A stretch of DNA of 64,000 nt from contig VBAR01000003.1 in NCBI GenBank assembly GCA_005882315.1, positions 1 through 64,000 of the forward strand, given 5' to 3'. The position numbers were made by a program, and so were the translations under genes. Each line of letters opens with the position of its first letter. Positions within the stretch are counted from its first letter, which is position 1. The notes under the pieces were generated by a model, which worked only from the letters and a program-made list of their open reading frames with translations, did not search any database and was not told where the DNA came from. Source of the stretch: Bacteroidota bacterium. GTDB lineage: Bacteria > Bacteroidota > Bacteroidia > Chitinophagales > Chitinophagaceae. Below, piece after piece: positions 32,650 to 41,630 of this stretch.

Positions 32650-33789
32650 ATGAAAGTTGCATTGATTACAGGTATCACAGGCCAGGACGGATCTTATCTC
32701 GCTGAGTTCTTACTGGAGAAAGGCTATAAGGTTCATGGAATAAAACGAAGAACCTCACTCATAAACACGCAGCGTATCGATCATTTATATAAAGACCAGC
32801 ATGAAAGTGATGTGAATATGGTGCTGCATTACGGTGACCTTACTGACTCTACCAATATTATCCGTATCATTCAGCAGGTACAACCCGATGAAATTTATAA
32901 TCTCGGGGCTATGAGCCATGTGCAGGTAAGTTTTGAAGAGCCGGAGTATGTGGCGAATGTTGATGGTATTGGTACATTACGATTGCTTGAAGCGATCCGC
33001 ATATTAGGGTTGGAAAAGAAAACAAGAATTTACCAGGCATCGACTTCAGAGCTATATGGTAAAGTGAGGGAGACGCCACAAACAGAAAATACTCCTTTCT
33101 ATCCACGTTCGCCATATGGTGTTGCAAAAATGTATGCTTACTGGATCACGGTAAATTATCGTGAGGCTTATGGCATGTATGCATGCAATGGAATTTTATT
33201 TAACCATGAAAGCCCTGTAAGAGGTGAAACTTTTGTAACAAGAAAAATAACAAGAGGTGTTGCTGAGATCGTTTTAGGATTAAAGAAAAAAATCTGGCTG
33301 GGCAACCTGCATGCAAAACGTGACTGGGGTCATGCAAAAGATTATATCGAAGCAATGTGGCTGATGCTGCAACAGGATAAACCGGAAGATTATGTAATTG
33401 CAACCGGGCAAACTACCTCAGTAAGGGATTTTGTTTCGAAAGCCTTTGCAAATGCAGGTGTACATGTTCGTTTTGAAGGAGAAGGTGAAAATGAAGTAGG
33501 CATCGTTGACAAAGTCGCATTGCCCGATGCCCGCCCGGATGACCCGGTCGGACGGGTAAAAGTAAAAGTTGGTGATGTAGTGGTAGAAGTAGATAAAAAA
33601 TATTTCAGACCTACGGAGGTTGATTTACTTCTTGGTGATCCTGAGAAGGCAAACAAAAAACTGGGTTGGTTGCCAAAATATACGCTGGATGAAATGATAA
33701 AGGAAATGGTGCAATCAGATATTGAATTGTTCCGCCGCAAGGTTCATCTTACTGAATCTGGGTTTAACACCAATAATCAATACGAATAA
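32650..33789 (+). CDS. gmd: GDP-mannose 4,6-dehydratase
   Basis: 379 residues. Makes GDP-4-keto-6-deoxymannose. NADP loop [17 protein letters not shown] (about 6-22), RRTS (34-37), [18 protein letters not shown], and YGVAK. An extra stretch near residues 285-310 ([20 protein letters not shown]) is longer than in E. coli Gmd but common in Bacteroidota copies. Its stop shares one base with the fcl start. Confidence 0.96.
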   Translation: MKVALITGITGQDGSYLAEFLLEKGYKVHGIKRRTSLINTQRIDHLYKDQHESDVNMVLHYGDLTDSTNIIRIIQQVQPDEIYNLGAMSHVQVSFEEPEYVANVDGIGTLRLLEAIRILGLEKKTRIYQASTSELYGKVRETPQTENTPFYPRSPYGVAKMYAYWITVNYREAYGMYACNGILFNHESPVRGETFVTRKITRGVAEIVLGLKKKIWLGNLHAKRDWGHAKDYIEAMWLMLQQDKPEDYVIATGQTTSVRDFVSKAFANAGVHVRFEGEGENEVGIVDKVALPDARPDDPVGRVKVKVGDVVVEVDKKYFRPTEVDLLLGDPEKANKKLGWLPKYTLDEMIKEMVQSDIELFRRKVHLTESGFNTNNQYE

Positions 33790-34718
33790 TGGATAAGCAG
33801 GATAAAATTTATGTGGCAGGTCACCGGGGCATGGCAGGTTCAGCAATTGCAAGAAAATTAAAGGAGCAGGGCTTTGAGAATATTATTGGTAAAAGTTCTT
33901 CTGAGCTTGACTTAAGAAATCAACAAGCAGTAAATTCTTTTTTTGAAACGGAGAAACCGGATTATGTTTTTTTAGCTGCTGCCAGAGCCGGCGGCATTAT
34001 GGCCAATAATACTTACAGGGCCAATTTCATTTATGATAACCTGATGATCGAGTCGAATATTATTAATGCTTCTTATGTAAACCAGGTTAAAAAATTATTG
34101 TTCCTTGGCAGTTCCTGTATTTATCCCAAAATGGCTCCGCAGCCAATGAAAGAAGATGCATTGCTAACAGGTTTACTTGAAAAAACAAATGAGCCTTATG
34201 CAGTGGCAAAAATTGCCGGAATAAAATTATGCGAGGCGTATCGTGATCAGTATGGTTGCAACTTTATCGCAGCTATGCCAACCAATCTTTATGGGCAAGG
34301 CGATAATTATCATTTACAAAAATCTCATGTGATACCTGCATTGCTAAGAAAATTTCATGAGGCAAAGCTTGAGAATAGATCGTCAGTAGAAATTTGGGGC
34401 ACGGGAACTCCGCTTAGAGAGTTTATGTATGTAGATGATCTGGCTGGTGCCTGTGTCTTCCTCATGCAGAATTATAACGAAAGACTTTTTATAAATGTGG
34501 GAACAGGAGAGGAGGTTTCAATAAAAGATCTGGCAATGCTGGTAAAAGAAGTAACGGGTTTTACCGGTGAATTAAAATTCGATACTTCAAAACCTGACGG
34601 CACACCACGAAAATTGATGGACAGTACAAAATTGCATGATCTCGGTTGGAAAAGCAGTATCACACTGAAAGAAGGATTAAAGAAGGCTTACGACTTTTTT
34701 AAAGAATCAAATAAGTAG
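33789..34718 (+). CDS. fcl: GDP-L-fucose synthase
   Basis: 309 residues. NADPH-dependent epimerase-reductase turning GDP-4-keto-6-deoxymannose into GDP-L-fucose. Visible: [32 protein letters not shown] with active-site Cys, YAVAK, and [11 protein letters not shown]. Directly follows gmd, so the pair supplies L-fucose to the cluster. Convergent with the next gene (1-bp gap). Confidence 0.96.
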   Translation: MDKQDKIYVAGHRGMAGSAIARKLKEQGFENIIGKSSSELDLRNQQAVNSFFETEKPDYVFLAAARAGGIMANNTYRANFIYDNLMIESNIINASYVNQVKKLLFLGSSCIYPKMAPQPMKEDALLTGLLEKTNEPYAVAKIAGIKLCEAYRDQYGCNFIAAMPTNLYGQGDNYHLQKSHVIPALLRKFHEAKLENRSSVEIWGTGTPLREFMYVDDLAGACVFLMQNYNERLFINVGTGEEVSIKDLAMLVKEVTGFTGELKFDTSKPDGTPRKLMDSTKLHDLGWKSSITLKEGLKKAYDFFKESNK

Positions 34719-34719
34719 A

Positions 34720-35646
34720 TCACCTCTTCGTTTTCTCCGGGTTTAAAAATCCTTCGATCACCCACCATCTGAATTTTATCAGCATCCACATTTTATCAGG
34801 CTTGCCCTGTAATAAATAAGTAAATCCATAGGCAATTGCATAGCCAAGTTTAGCAAAGTATTCCAGGAATTTAAGTGAGAGTTTAAGAAAAGAACCTTTA
34901 TTCATCAATCGTTCACTGCCGCCAATACCCATGCTGTGGCGTTTTACATATTCTTTATCAAACTTATTTCCCTCGACATGATGATGAACGATTACATGCG
35001 GCAGATAGAAAACTTTTTCATTTGCATGGATGAGTTTTAAATACATCGCTTTTTCTTCACCTGCCATCAGGCTTTTTCCACTGCGGCCAAGATTACCATC
35101 AAAATATCCATATTTCTCAAAAGCAGCTTTCCGAAAATGCATATTTGCCCCGGAAGGATAACGAACACTTTTCATTTGAAAAACAGATTTACCCAGATCA
35201 TAACTGCCCACAAGTCCCCAAAAATATTTTCCAAACCAGTCAGCAACCGGAACAAGATATTTTGGAATTATTCTTCCACCTGTACTCATTGCTTCTGCAT
35301 TGCTATCGTAAAAACTGGTTATCTCATCAAGCCAGTTGGCTTCAGCGAGGCAATCATCATCGATGTAAGCAACGATATCCCCGGTTGCTTCTTTAGCGCC
35401 ACGGGTACGGGCAAATGCAATACCCTGGTTGATTTCCTTAATATATCGCCATTGATGGTTTGGATAGTGTTGAGATACTGTTTTGCAAAACTCTTCGGTT
35501 CCGTCAGTGCTGTTATTATCGATTATCAAAACCTCGAACAAGTCAGGAGGAGTTTTTAAAGCCGCAATACTTTCAATACAAAGTTTCAGCAGGCTGAGCC
35601 TGTTATAGGTGCAGATGGCAACAGAAGCTTTGTATTTTTCCGGCAT
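34720..35646 (-). CDS. Family 2 glycosyltransferase
   Basis: 308 residues. GT-A fold: ASVAICTYNRLSLLKLCIES, IIDNNSTDGTEEF, and DXD-type IVAYIDDDCLAEANW (Asp-Asp-Asp). Then GGRIIPKYL and a C-terminal amphipathic region. Probably works on polyprenyl-linked sugar at the inner membrane. The only gene of the 28-40 kb run on the minus strand. Confidence 0.9.
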   Translation of the reverse strand: MPEKYKASVAICTYNRLSLLKLCIESIAALKTPPDLFEVLIIDNNSTDGTEEFCKTVSQHYPNHQWRYIKEINQGIAFARTRGAKEATGDIVAYIDDDCLAEANWLDEITSFYDSNAEAMSTGGRIIPKYLVPVADWFGKYFWGLVGSYDLGKSVFQMKSVRYPSGANMHFRKAAFEKYGYFDGNLGRSGKSLMAGEEKAMYLKLIHANEKVFYLPHVIVHHHVEGNKFDKEYVKRHSMGIGGSERLMNKGSFLKLSLKFLEYFAKLGYAIAYGFTYLLQGKPDKMWMLIKFRWWVIEGFLNPEKTKR

Positions 35647-35794
35647 AGAAGTTTAAAGACGCGGAAAGATATTTTAATAATTCGATAATTGGTAAGAGGC
35701 CTGGTAAAACAAATTAACAGCGGACAGCCGGGTTTTTGATAGGTTTTTAAATCAGTTAAATGAATATCTTCGCACATCTCAAATAAAAGTCAAA

Positions 35795-37051
35795 ATGCAT
35801 ATAAAGACTCGATTAACATGCAGAGTTTGTGGTTCTTCTTCGCTGAAAAAAGTTGTTGACCTTGGCCCGCAGTTTTTACAGGGTTCATTTATAAAACCGG
35901 GAAAGGAAATGCCTTCCAACAGGCGTATTCCTTGTGTACTGGTGAGATGCAATCCCGAGCAGGATGAAAATGCATGCGGGCTTTTGCAGATGCAGCATTC
36001 TGTTCCTCCTGAAATCTTATATGCTGCTTATTGGTACAGGTCGGGTACAAATAACACGATGCGCAACCATCTGAAAGGAATTACTGAATCGGTAATGCAA
36101 CTGGTAAGCAAAAAAGATGCGGCTGTATTAGATATTGGTTGTAATGATGGAACGTTGTTAGGTTATTATCCAGAGTCATATAAAAAATATGGTTGCGATC
36201 CAAGTGATGTAGCCAAGGAAGTAAAACATGCAGAAGTTGTGCAGGATATATTTCCATCGGAACAGCTAAATAAATTGATGAAGGGTAAGAAAGCAGATGT
36301 GGTTACATCCATTGCTATGTTTTATGACCTGGAAAGCCCGGTGGATTTTGTAAAATCGGTTAAAGATATTTTGGCTGATAATGGAGCCTGGATATTTGAG
36401 ATGAGTTACATGCCTAAGATGCTGGAGTTGGATTCCTATGATACCATTTGTCATGAGCACCTGGAATATTATAGTCTTGCAGTGTTGGATAAAATTTGTG
36501 CATTGGCAGGAATGAAGATATTTAAAATCGCATTTAATGATATCAACGGAGGAAGTATTCGTTGTTATGCTACTCATGCAAGCAATGATAGCTATAACAA
36601 TTCGGCAGATAATAAACTGATAAGTGAAGTAAGGCAGCAGGAGTTTGACCTGGAACTGGATACAGATAAACCCTATAGCACATTCAATCAACGAATCGAA
36701 AAACTGAAAAGTGAATTATATGGCTTATTGGTTTCTTTAAAAAAAGAAGGAAAGAAGATCCATATCTACGGGGCATCTACAAAGGGCAATACGATCCTGC
36801 AATGGTGCGGTATTGATAATACGATAATTGATTATGCAGCGGAACGTAACCCGGATAAATATGGGGCGATGACACTCGGTACGAATATCCCGATCATAAG
36901 CGAAGAAGAAAGCAGGGCTATGAACCCGGATTATTATCTTGTTTTACCCTGGCATTTTAAAGAAGAATTTTTACAACGGGAAAAAGCTATTCTTGAAAGA
37001 GGCACCGGGCTGATATTTCCCTTACCTAAAATTGAGATTTACAAGAAATGA
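35795..37051 (+). CDS. Second C-methyltransferase-family protein
   Basis: 418 residues. Same three-part plan as the protein at 30507: CRVCGSSSLKKVVDLG with zinc-site Cys (8,11), SAM motif VLDIGCNDGTLLGYY, C-terminal IYGASTKGNTILQWCG. Length and order match the NDP-sugar C-methyltransferase family, but it is clearly diverged from the first copy. Overlaps the FkbM gene by 4 bp. A TATCTTCG box (35765-35772) may be its -7 element. Confidence 0.85.
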   Translation: MHIKTRLTCRVCGSSSLKKVVDLGPQFLQGSFIKPGKEMPSNRRIPCVLVRCNPEQDENACGLLQMQHSVPPEILYAAYWYRSGTNNTMRNHLKGITESVMQLVSKKDAAVLDIGCNDGTLLGYYPESYKKYGCDPSDVAKEVKHAEVVQDIFPSEQLNKLMKGKKADVVTSIAMFYDLESPVDFVKSVKDILADNGAWIFEMSYMPKMLELDSYDTICHEHLEYYSLAVLDKICALAGMKIFKIAFNDINGGSIRCYATHASNDSYNNSADNKLISEVRQQEFDLELDTDKPYSTFNQRIEKLKSELYGLLVSLKKEGKKIHIYGASTKGNTILQWCGIDNTIIDYAAERNPDKYGAMTLGTNIPIISEEESRAMNPDYYLVLPWHFKEEFLQREKAILERGTGLIFPLPKIEIYKK

Positions 37052-37770
37052 ACTGGAAACGATTTGCAGGAAAAATGTTTGCTGCCTGGCAAACCCTGAA
37101 AAGCAATGTGCAACCCAGTTATTCACAGGCCGGAGAAGACCAGGTGATGCGTTATCTTCTTTACAGTTGTTTAGGTATTACACAACCAACTTATCTTGAT
37201 ATTGGCACTAATCATCCTTTCAGTTGCAATAACACATTTTATTTTTACAAAAGAGGTAGCAGGGGTGTTTGTATCGAACCGGATATACAGTTCTCTGATT
37301 TGATCAAACGACACAGGAAGGAAGATGTTTTTATTGAAGCTGGTGTTGGTGTTTCAAATATCAATGAAGCTGATTTTTTTGTTTTTCCTGGTCAATATTG
37401 TGGCTGGAGTACATTTTCAAAAGAAGAAGCAGAAAGCAGGGAAAAAGAGAGCGGTATTAAAATAAAGGAAGTGAGGAAGATGCCACTGGTAAGTATCAAT
37501 GATGTAATGGGTAAATATTTTTCAGGTTGGCCCAACCTCATATCATTGGATGTAGAGGGGCTGGACCTTGATATATTAAAATCATTGGACTTTGAAAAAT
37601 ATAAACCCGAAGTGATTTGTGTGGAGAGCATCACATTCAGCACAGTGAATAAGGAAACAAAGATCAGTGAAATAGCAGAGTTCGTAACTTCAAAAGGATA
37701 TTTTGTATTTGCAGATACACATGTAAATACTATTTTTTGCAGAACAGATGCATTCAATAAAAAAGGATAA
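37048..37770 (+). CDS. FkbM-family methyltransferase
   Basis: 240 residues. YSQAGEDQVMRYLL, YLDIGTNHPFSCNNTFYFY (SAM loop), GVCIEPD and LISLDVEGLDLDILKSLDF are the FkbM signatures. Family members O-methylate sugars or glycolipids. Sits between the second C-methyltransferase and a GMD-like SDR with no gap, so it probably modifies the same glycan. Confidence 0.88.
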   Translation: MNWKRFAGKMFAAWQTLKSNVQPSYSQAGEDQVMRYLLYSCLGITQPTYLDIGTNHPFSCNNTFYFYKRGSRGVCIEPDIQFSDLIKRHRKEDVFIEAGVGVSNINEADFFVFPGQYCGWSTFSKEEAESREKESGIKIKEVRKMPLVSINDVMGKYFSGWPNLISLDVEGLDLDILKSLDFEKYKPEVICVESITFSTVNKETKISEIAEFVTSKGYFVFADTHVNTIFCRTDAFNKKG

Positions 37771-38631
37771 ATGAAAGCAATTATCTGGGGTGCTGATGGC
37801 CAGGATGGATTTTATCTTGATGCTTTGCTGAAGCAACAGGGCTATGAAGTTATTCCTGTTACTAAAGAAGATGCCGGCACTATCAGTATTTCAGATTACT
37901 CACATGTAAGCAGACTTATAAAACAGTCAAAACCGGATTTTATCTTTCATCTCGCTGCTAATTCCACTACACAGCATTATGCCTGGCAAGAGAATCATGA
38001 GATCATTAGTACGGGAACCTTAAATATTCTTGAGTCAGTAAAAGAGTACAGCCCTTCAACGAAAATATTTCTATCTGGCAGCGGCTTGCAGTTTAAAAAT
38101 ACCGGGCAACCTGTTTCTGAAACTGATCCTTTTGATGCATCCAGTATCTATTCGGTAAGCCGTATACATACTGTTTATGCAGCCAGGTATTATCGTCAGT
38201 TGGGTATTAAATCTTATGTCGGTTATTTCTTTAATCATGACAGTCCTTTGAGAAGTGAAAGACATATCAATAAAAAAATAATTGAGGCTGCTAAAAGAAT
38301 TGCGGGAGGCAGCAAAGAGAAATTAGAGATAGGAGATTGGGCAGTGAAAAAGGAATTTGGCTATGCAGGAGATATTGTAAAAGGTATCTGGGCATTGGTA
38401 CAACAAGATAAAGCGGTAGAAGCTATGATTGGCACGGGTAAGGCACATGCTATTGAAGAGTGGTTGGAAATTTGTTTTTCACTGCAGGGTTTAAATTGGC
38501 GGGATCATGTGGTGCAGAATAAAGGTTTTATTCCTGAGTACGAAATTTTAGTTTCCAACCCGACATTGATCAATTCAATTGGCTGGAAACATGAAACAGA
38601 TATTAAGACACTGGCAAAAATGATGAGCTGA
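37771..38631 (+). CDS. GMD-like SDR with altered catalytic motif
   Basis: 286 residues. Resembles Gmd in order (IIWGADGQDGFYLDALL; IFHLAANSTTQH; FFNHDSPLRSERHINKKI; VKKEFGYAGDIVKG) but is about 90 residues shorter. The catalytic Tyr-x3-Lys reads YSVSR, with Arg in place of the Lys, while the neighbouring gmd, fcl and rfbG keep Lys. May have changed chemistry or act as a binding paralogue. Confidence 0.8.
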   Translation: MKAIIWGADGQDGFYLDALLKQQGYEVIPVTKEDAGTISISDYSHVSRLIKQSKPDFIFHLAANSTTQHYAWQENHEIISTGTLNILESVKEYSPSTKIFLSGSGLQFKNTGQPVSETDPFDASSIYSVSRIHTVYAARYYRQLGIKSYVGYFFNHDSPLRSERHINKKIIEAAKRIAGGSKEKLEIGDWAVKKEFGYAGDIVKGIWALVQQDKAVEAMIGTGKAHAIEEWLEICFSLQGLNWRDHVVQNKGFIPEYEILVSNPTLINSIGWKHETDIKTLAKMMS

Positions 38632-38635
38632 GGCT

Positions 38636-39781
38636 ATGAGAAAAAAAATCCTGATAATTACTCTGAATGATTATATCATTTATCAGCCAACGATTCTGAA
38701 TCTTTACGATAAACTCAGCGACAAAGCGGATGTAAAGATCATTTCCTTCCGCCCACAATTTGCTACAAAAAAGAAAGATGAAAAAAGAAATATTGAGTAT
38801 CTCGAAACGAATTACTGGCTGACGCAATTTTATACAAAAACAGATTTCATCGTATCAAAGGTTTCACGGCTTGTTAAACTGTTCAATCCAAAGTTTGCCT
38901 ATCATCACCTTTTTTATAATAAATACCTGCCTTCAATCCTTAAACATAAACTAAGCAAAGAGAAGGATACTTATGATGAGGTAATTGCCGTTGATCTGCA
39001 GGTGTTATATCTTGCTCAACAATATTTTGGTGCTGTTCATTTTCTTTCGCTGGAGGTGGATAATAACACCAATGAATACTATAAAAAGATAGACCATTCA
39101 AAGATCAAGTCTGTTTTTGTGCAGAGCGAAATTCGATATGCTTATATGTTTCCGGGAAAAGATATAAGGCGGTTTATTGTACAGAATGCGCCGGATTATA
39201 AAGAGCTTGATCTGGCAGGACTGGAGCGAAAAGATTTCATCTGGGCAGGAGCTATTGATCGTCGGCTTGCCGTGTTAGAATGCCTTGAATTTTTTAATCA
39301 GCATCCTGATTTTAAGCTAGTTCTGAAAGGCGGCGGTGATTATAAAACAAAACGAATAATTGATGAAAAGTATGGCCATCTCTTGTCGTCTCAGCGGGTT
39401 GTGATCGACCAATCTTACCTGGATGCAGGGGAGTTTGTAAAATTTCTCTCAAGCTTCCGTATTGGTTTTTGTTTTTATGATTGGGACCTGATCAAAGCAA
39501 GTTTTAATTATCAAACGGCGCCTTCGGGTAAAATGTTTATGTACCTGGCAGCTGGCACTCCTGTTATTGCCTGTAAGATTCCGGGCTTTGACTTTGTTGA
39601 AAAATTCGGTTGTGGTGTGCTTATTCATAATTACGAACCTGCTACTATTGCTAATGCCGTGAAACTGATAGAAGCCGATCATAAAAAGTATTCAGATGCC
39701 TGTATTGAAGCAGCAAAGTATTTTAGTTTTGATAAAAGTGTAAATCCTTATCTTGAATTTTTGTTAACCCAGAGCCAATAA
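38636..39781 (+). CDS. Glycosyltransferase, GT-B type
   Basis: 381 residues. Rossmann-like N-terminal half (KKILIITLNDYIIYQPTILN) and C-terminal GT4-like half with APSGKMFMYLAAGTPVIACK and the HNYEPATIANAVKLIEADH segment. The acceptor-site Glu motif is weak, so the family assignment within GT-B is tentative. Starts 5 bp after the preceding stop. Confidence 0.8.
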   Translation: MRKKILIITLNDYIIYQPTILNLYDKLSDKADVKIISFRPQFATKKKDEKRNIEYLETNYWLTQFYTKTDFIVSKVSRLVKLFNPKFAYHHLFYNKYLPSILKHKLSKEKDTYDEVIAVDLQVLYLAQQYFGAVHFLSLEVDNNTNEYYKKIDHSKIKSVFVQSEIRYAYMFPGKDIRRFIVQNAPDYKELDLAGLERKDFIWAGAIDRRLAVLECLEFFNQHPDFKLVLKGGGDYKTKRIIDEKYGHLLSSQRVVIDQSYLDAGEFVKFLSSFRIGFCFYDWDLIKASFNYQTAPSGKMFMYLAAGTPVIACKIPGFDFVEKFGCGVLIHNYEPATIANAVKLIEADHKKYSDACIEAAKYFSFDKSVNPYLEFLLTQSQ

Positions 39782-39795
39782 GCGGCAAGCTAATT

Positions 39796-40788
39796 ATGAA
39801 ATACTCCATCATACTTCCTGTTTTTAATGGAGGAGAATACTTGAAACTTTGCGTGAAAAGTATTCTCGGGCAGTCATTCAGCGATTTTAACCTGCTGGTA
39901 CTTGACAGCGGCAGCAGCGATGGGAGTATTGAATGGATTGAAGGTTTAAATGATGACAGGATCAAGATCTATCCCACAGAAAAAAGATTGACGATTGAAG
40001 AGAACTGGACAAGGATAAGATCAATTCCACGTAATGAATTTATGACCATCATCGGCCATGATGATTTGTTTGACAAGAATTACCTGCAAATGATGGATGA
40101 ATTGATTAACCGTTATCCTGATGCAAGTCTTTATCAATCTCATTTCAGATTTATTGATGCTGCAGGATCAATAATGCGGAAATGCAAGGCAATGAATGAA
40201 AAAATTTCTCCGGCTGAACTGCTAAAGCATTTTCTGAATAGCAGCATTGATACAATGGGCACTGGCTTTATAATGCGCAGCAATGATTTTGATGAGGTTG
40301 GTGGAATGCCTAACTATCCTAAGCTGTTATTTGCAGACATGGAATTATGGCAGCGTTTGACAGATAAAAATTATTTAGCTGTAGAGCAGGCAGAACTCTT
40401 TTCTTATCGCCGGCATAGTGGAGCAACGACAGCTTCTACAGATATTTCAGTGATCATTCAGGCGCTGGAAAAGTTTATTGATTATTTAAGCCGGTTATCC
40501 AGTACCGATCAGAAATATGCAGAGCTGATCAGGAATGAGGGCAATACTCTTTTAAAACAATACTGCCAGGGACTTTCGCATAAGTTATTACGTACACCTG
40601 TTACTCAGAGAAATAACCTTACTGTCGCCCGTGTGATTGATGAATTCAGAAAATTAGGAAAGAAGCTAAATACAAAACATGCTTTTGAACCACTGGACCA
40701 TTTTAAAATCAAGCTAGGGAAAATAATAGATAGCAGTGCTTTTCTGCAGAGTGCTTATCTGTCGTTTCGCAGTTTACTTAAGAAGTAG
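39796..40788 (+). CDS. Family 2 glycosyltransferase
   Basis: 330 residues. YSIILPVFNGGEYLKLCVKS, LVLDSGSSDGSIEWI and the DXD-type IIGHDDLFDKNYLQ. Inverting GT-A enzyme; sugar unknown. Last plus-strand gene of the cluster, overlapping the next gene's end by 11 bp. Confidence 0.9.
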   Translation: MKYSIILPVFNGGEYLKLCVKSILGQSFSDFNLLVLDSGSSDGSIEWIEGLNDDRIKIYPTEKRLTIEENWTRIRSIPRNEFMTIIGHDDLFDKNYLQMMDELINRYPDASLYQSHFRFIDAAGSIMRKCKAMNEKISPAELLKHFLNSSIDTMGTGFIMRSNDFDEVGGMPNYPKLLFADMELWQRLTDKNYLAVEQAELFSYRRHSGATTASTDISVIIQALEKFIDYLSRLSSTDQKYAELIRNEGNTLLKQYCQGLSHKLLRTPVTQRNNLTVARVIDEFRKLGKKLNTKHAFEPLDHFKIKLGKIIDSSAFLQSAYLSFRSLLKK

Positions 40789-41563
40789 GTTTGTTTTTCT
40801 GGTTCTTCCATTGGAACCATTTCTTTCCTATACTTGTTTGCATAAAATAATGCAAGGCTTTTTGTCTTAGCTGCCAGAGTGATTGTTTAAAACTGCTGCC
40901 AATATATTTTTGATGACTTTCTTTCACTTCCATTAATCCTTTTGAAGGCTGCACATTGCTGGCGCCCCCGGGTGCAAAATAAACAAGGGGCTTTTCGATA
41001 TACACTGATTTTTCATCCCGCATTCTAACCAGCATATCATAATCCATGGCGATCTTTTTTGAAGTATCGTAATAACCATGTCTTTCATATACTTCTTTTT
41101 TTATGAACATACTTGGGTGTGCAACTGCACGCATGCCTTTCCACAACTGATCTTTATCAAACGGAACGCCGCTTACTACATCTATATTTCCACGGTGTTG
41201 AACATATTGTGAGTGACACCACATTAGGCCGGGATCATTGGAGAAATATTGACTGACGATTTTAATTGCATCCTGATCAAAATAGGTATCACCTGAATTT
41301 AATAGCTGGGTAAGACTGAATTTTGAATTCAGAACTCCTTTATTAAATGCATCTGCAATTCCTTTATCCCGTTCATGGATCCATCTTCTAAAAGCAGGCT
41401 GCGGGTTCGATTCAAGCCAGTTTAGTATTTCTTCATTGGAAGAGCCGTCAATGATCAAATGCTCACCGGGAGATTGTGATTGTGCATCTACCGACTGACA
41501 GGTTTTGACCAGATCAGCAAGATTGTTAAAACAGATTGTTATGACGGATAATCCTTCTGGCAT
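40778..41563 (-). CDS. Family 2 glycosyltransferase
   Basis: 261 residues, WcaA-like small GT2: LSVITICFNNLADLVKTCQS, HLIIDGSSNEEILNWL, GIADAFNKGVLNSKF and LLNSGDTYFDQDA (the second-Asp motif). Then FIKKEVYERHGYYDTSKKIAMDYDM, typical of colanic-acid-type GTs. Convergent 11-bp overlap with the previous gene. Confidence 0.9.
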   Translation of the reverse strand: MPEGLSVITICFNNLADLVKTCQSVDAQSQSPGEHLIIDGSSNEEILNWLESNPQPAFRRWIHERDKGIADAFNKGVLNSKFSLTQLLNSGDTYFDQDAIKIVSQYFSNDPGLMWCHSQYVQHRGNIDVVSGVPFDKDQLWKGMRAVAHPSMFIKKEVYERHGYYDTSKKIAMDYDMLVRMRDEKSVYIEKPLVYFAPGGASNVQPSKGLMEVKESHQKYIGSSFKQSLWQLRQKALHYFMQTSIGKKWFQWKNQKNKPTS

Positions 41564-41587
41564 TTTAATTTAATAAGCAAAGTAAAA

Positions 41588-41620
41588 TTAAAAGGGGCTG
41601 AAAACCTCAACCCCTTTTAA
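41588..41620 (-). terminator. Terminator after YfhO-like gene
   Basis: TTAAAAGGGG / CCCCTTTTAA stem with a 13-nt loop; on the minus strand the stem runs into TTTTAATTTTAC. Ends the transcript of the 834-residue membrane-protein gene before the GT2 gene. Confidence 0.75.
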
Positions 41621-41630
41621 TATAAGATAA

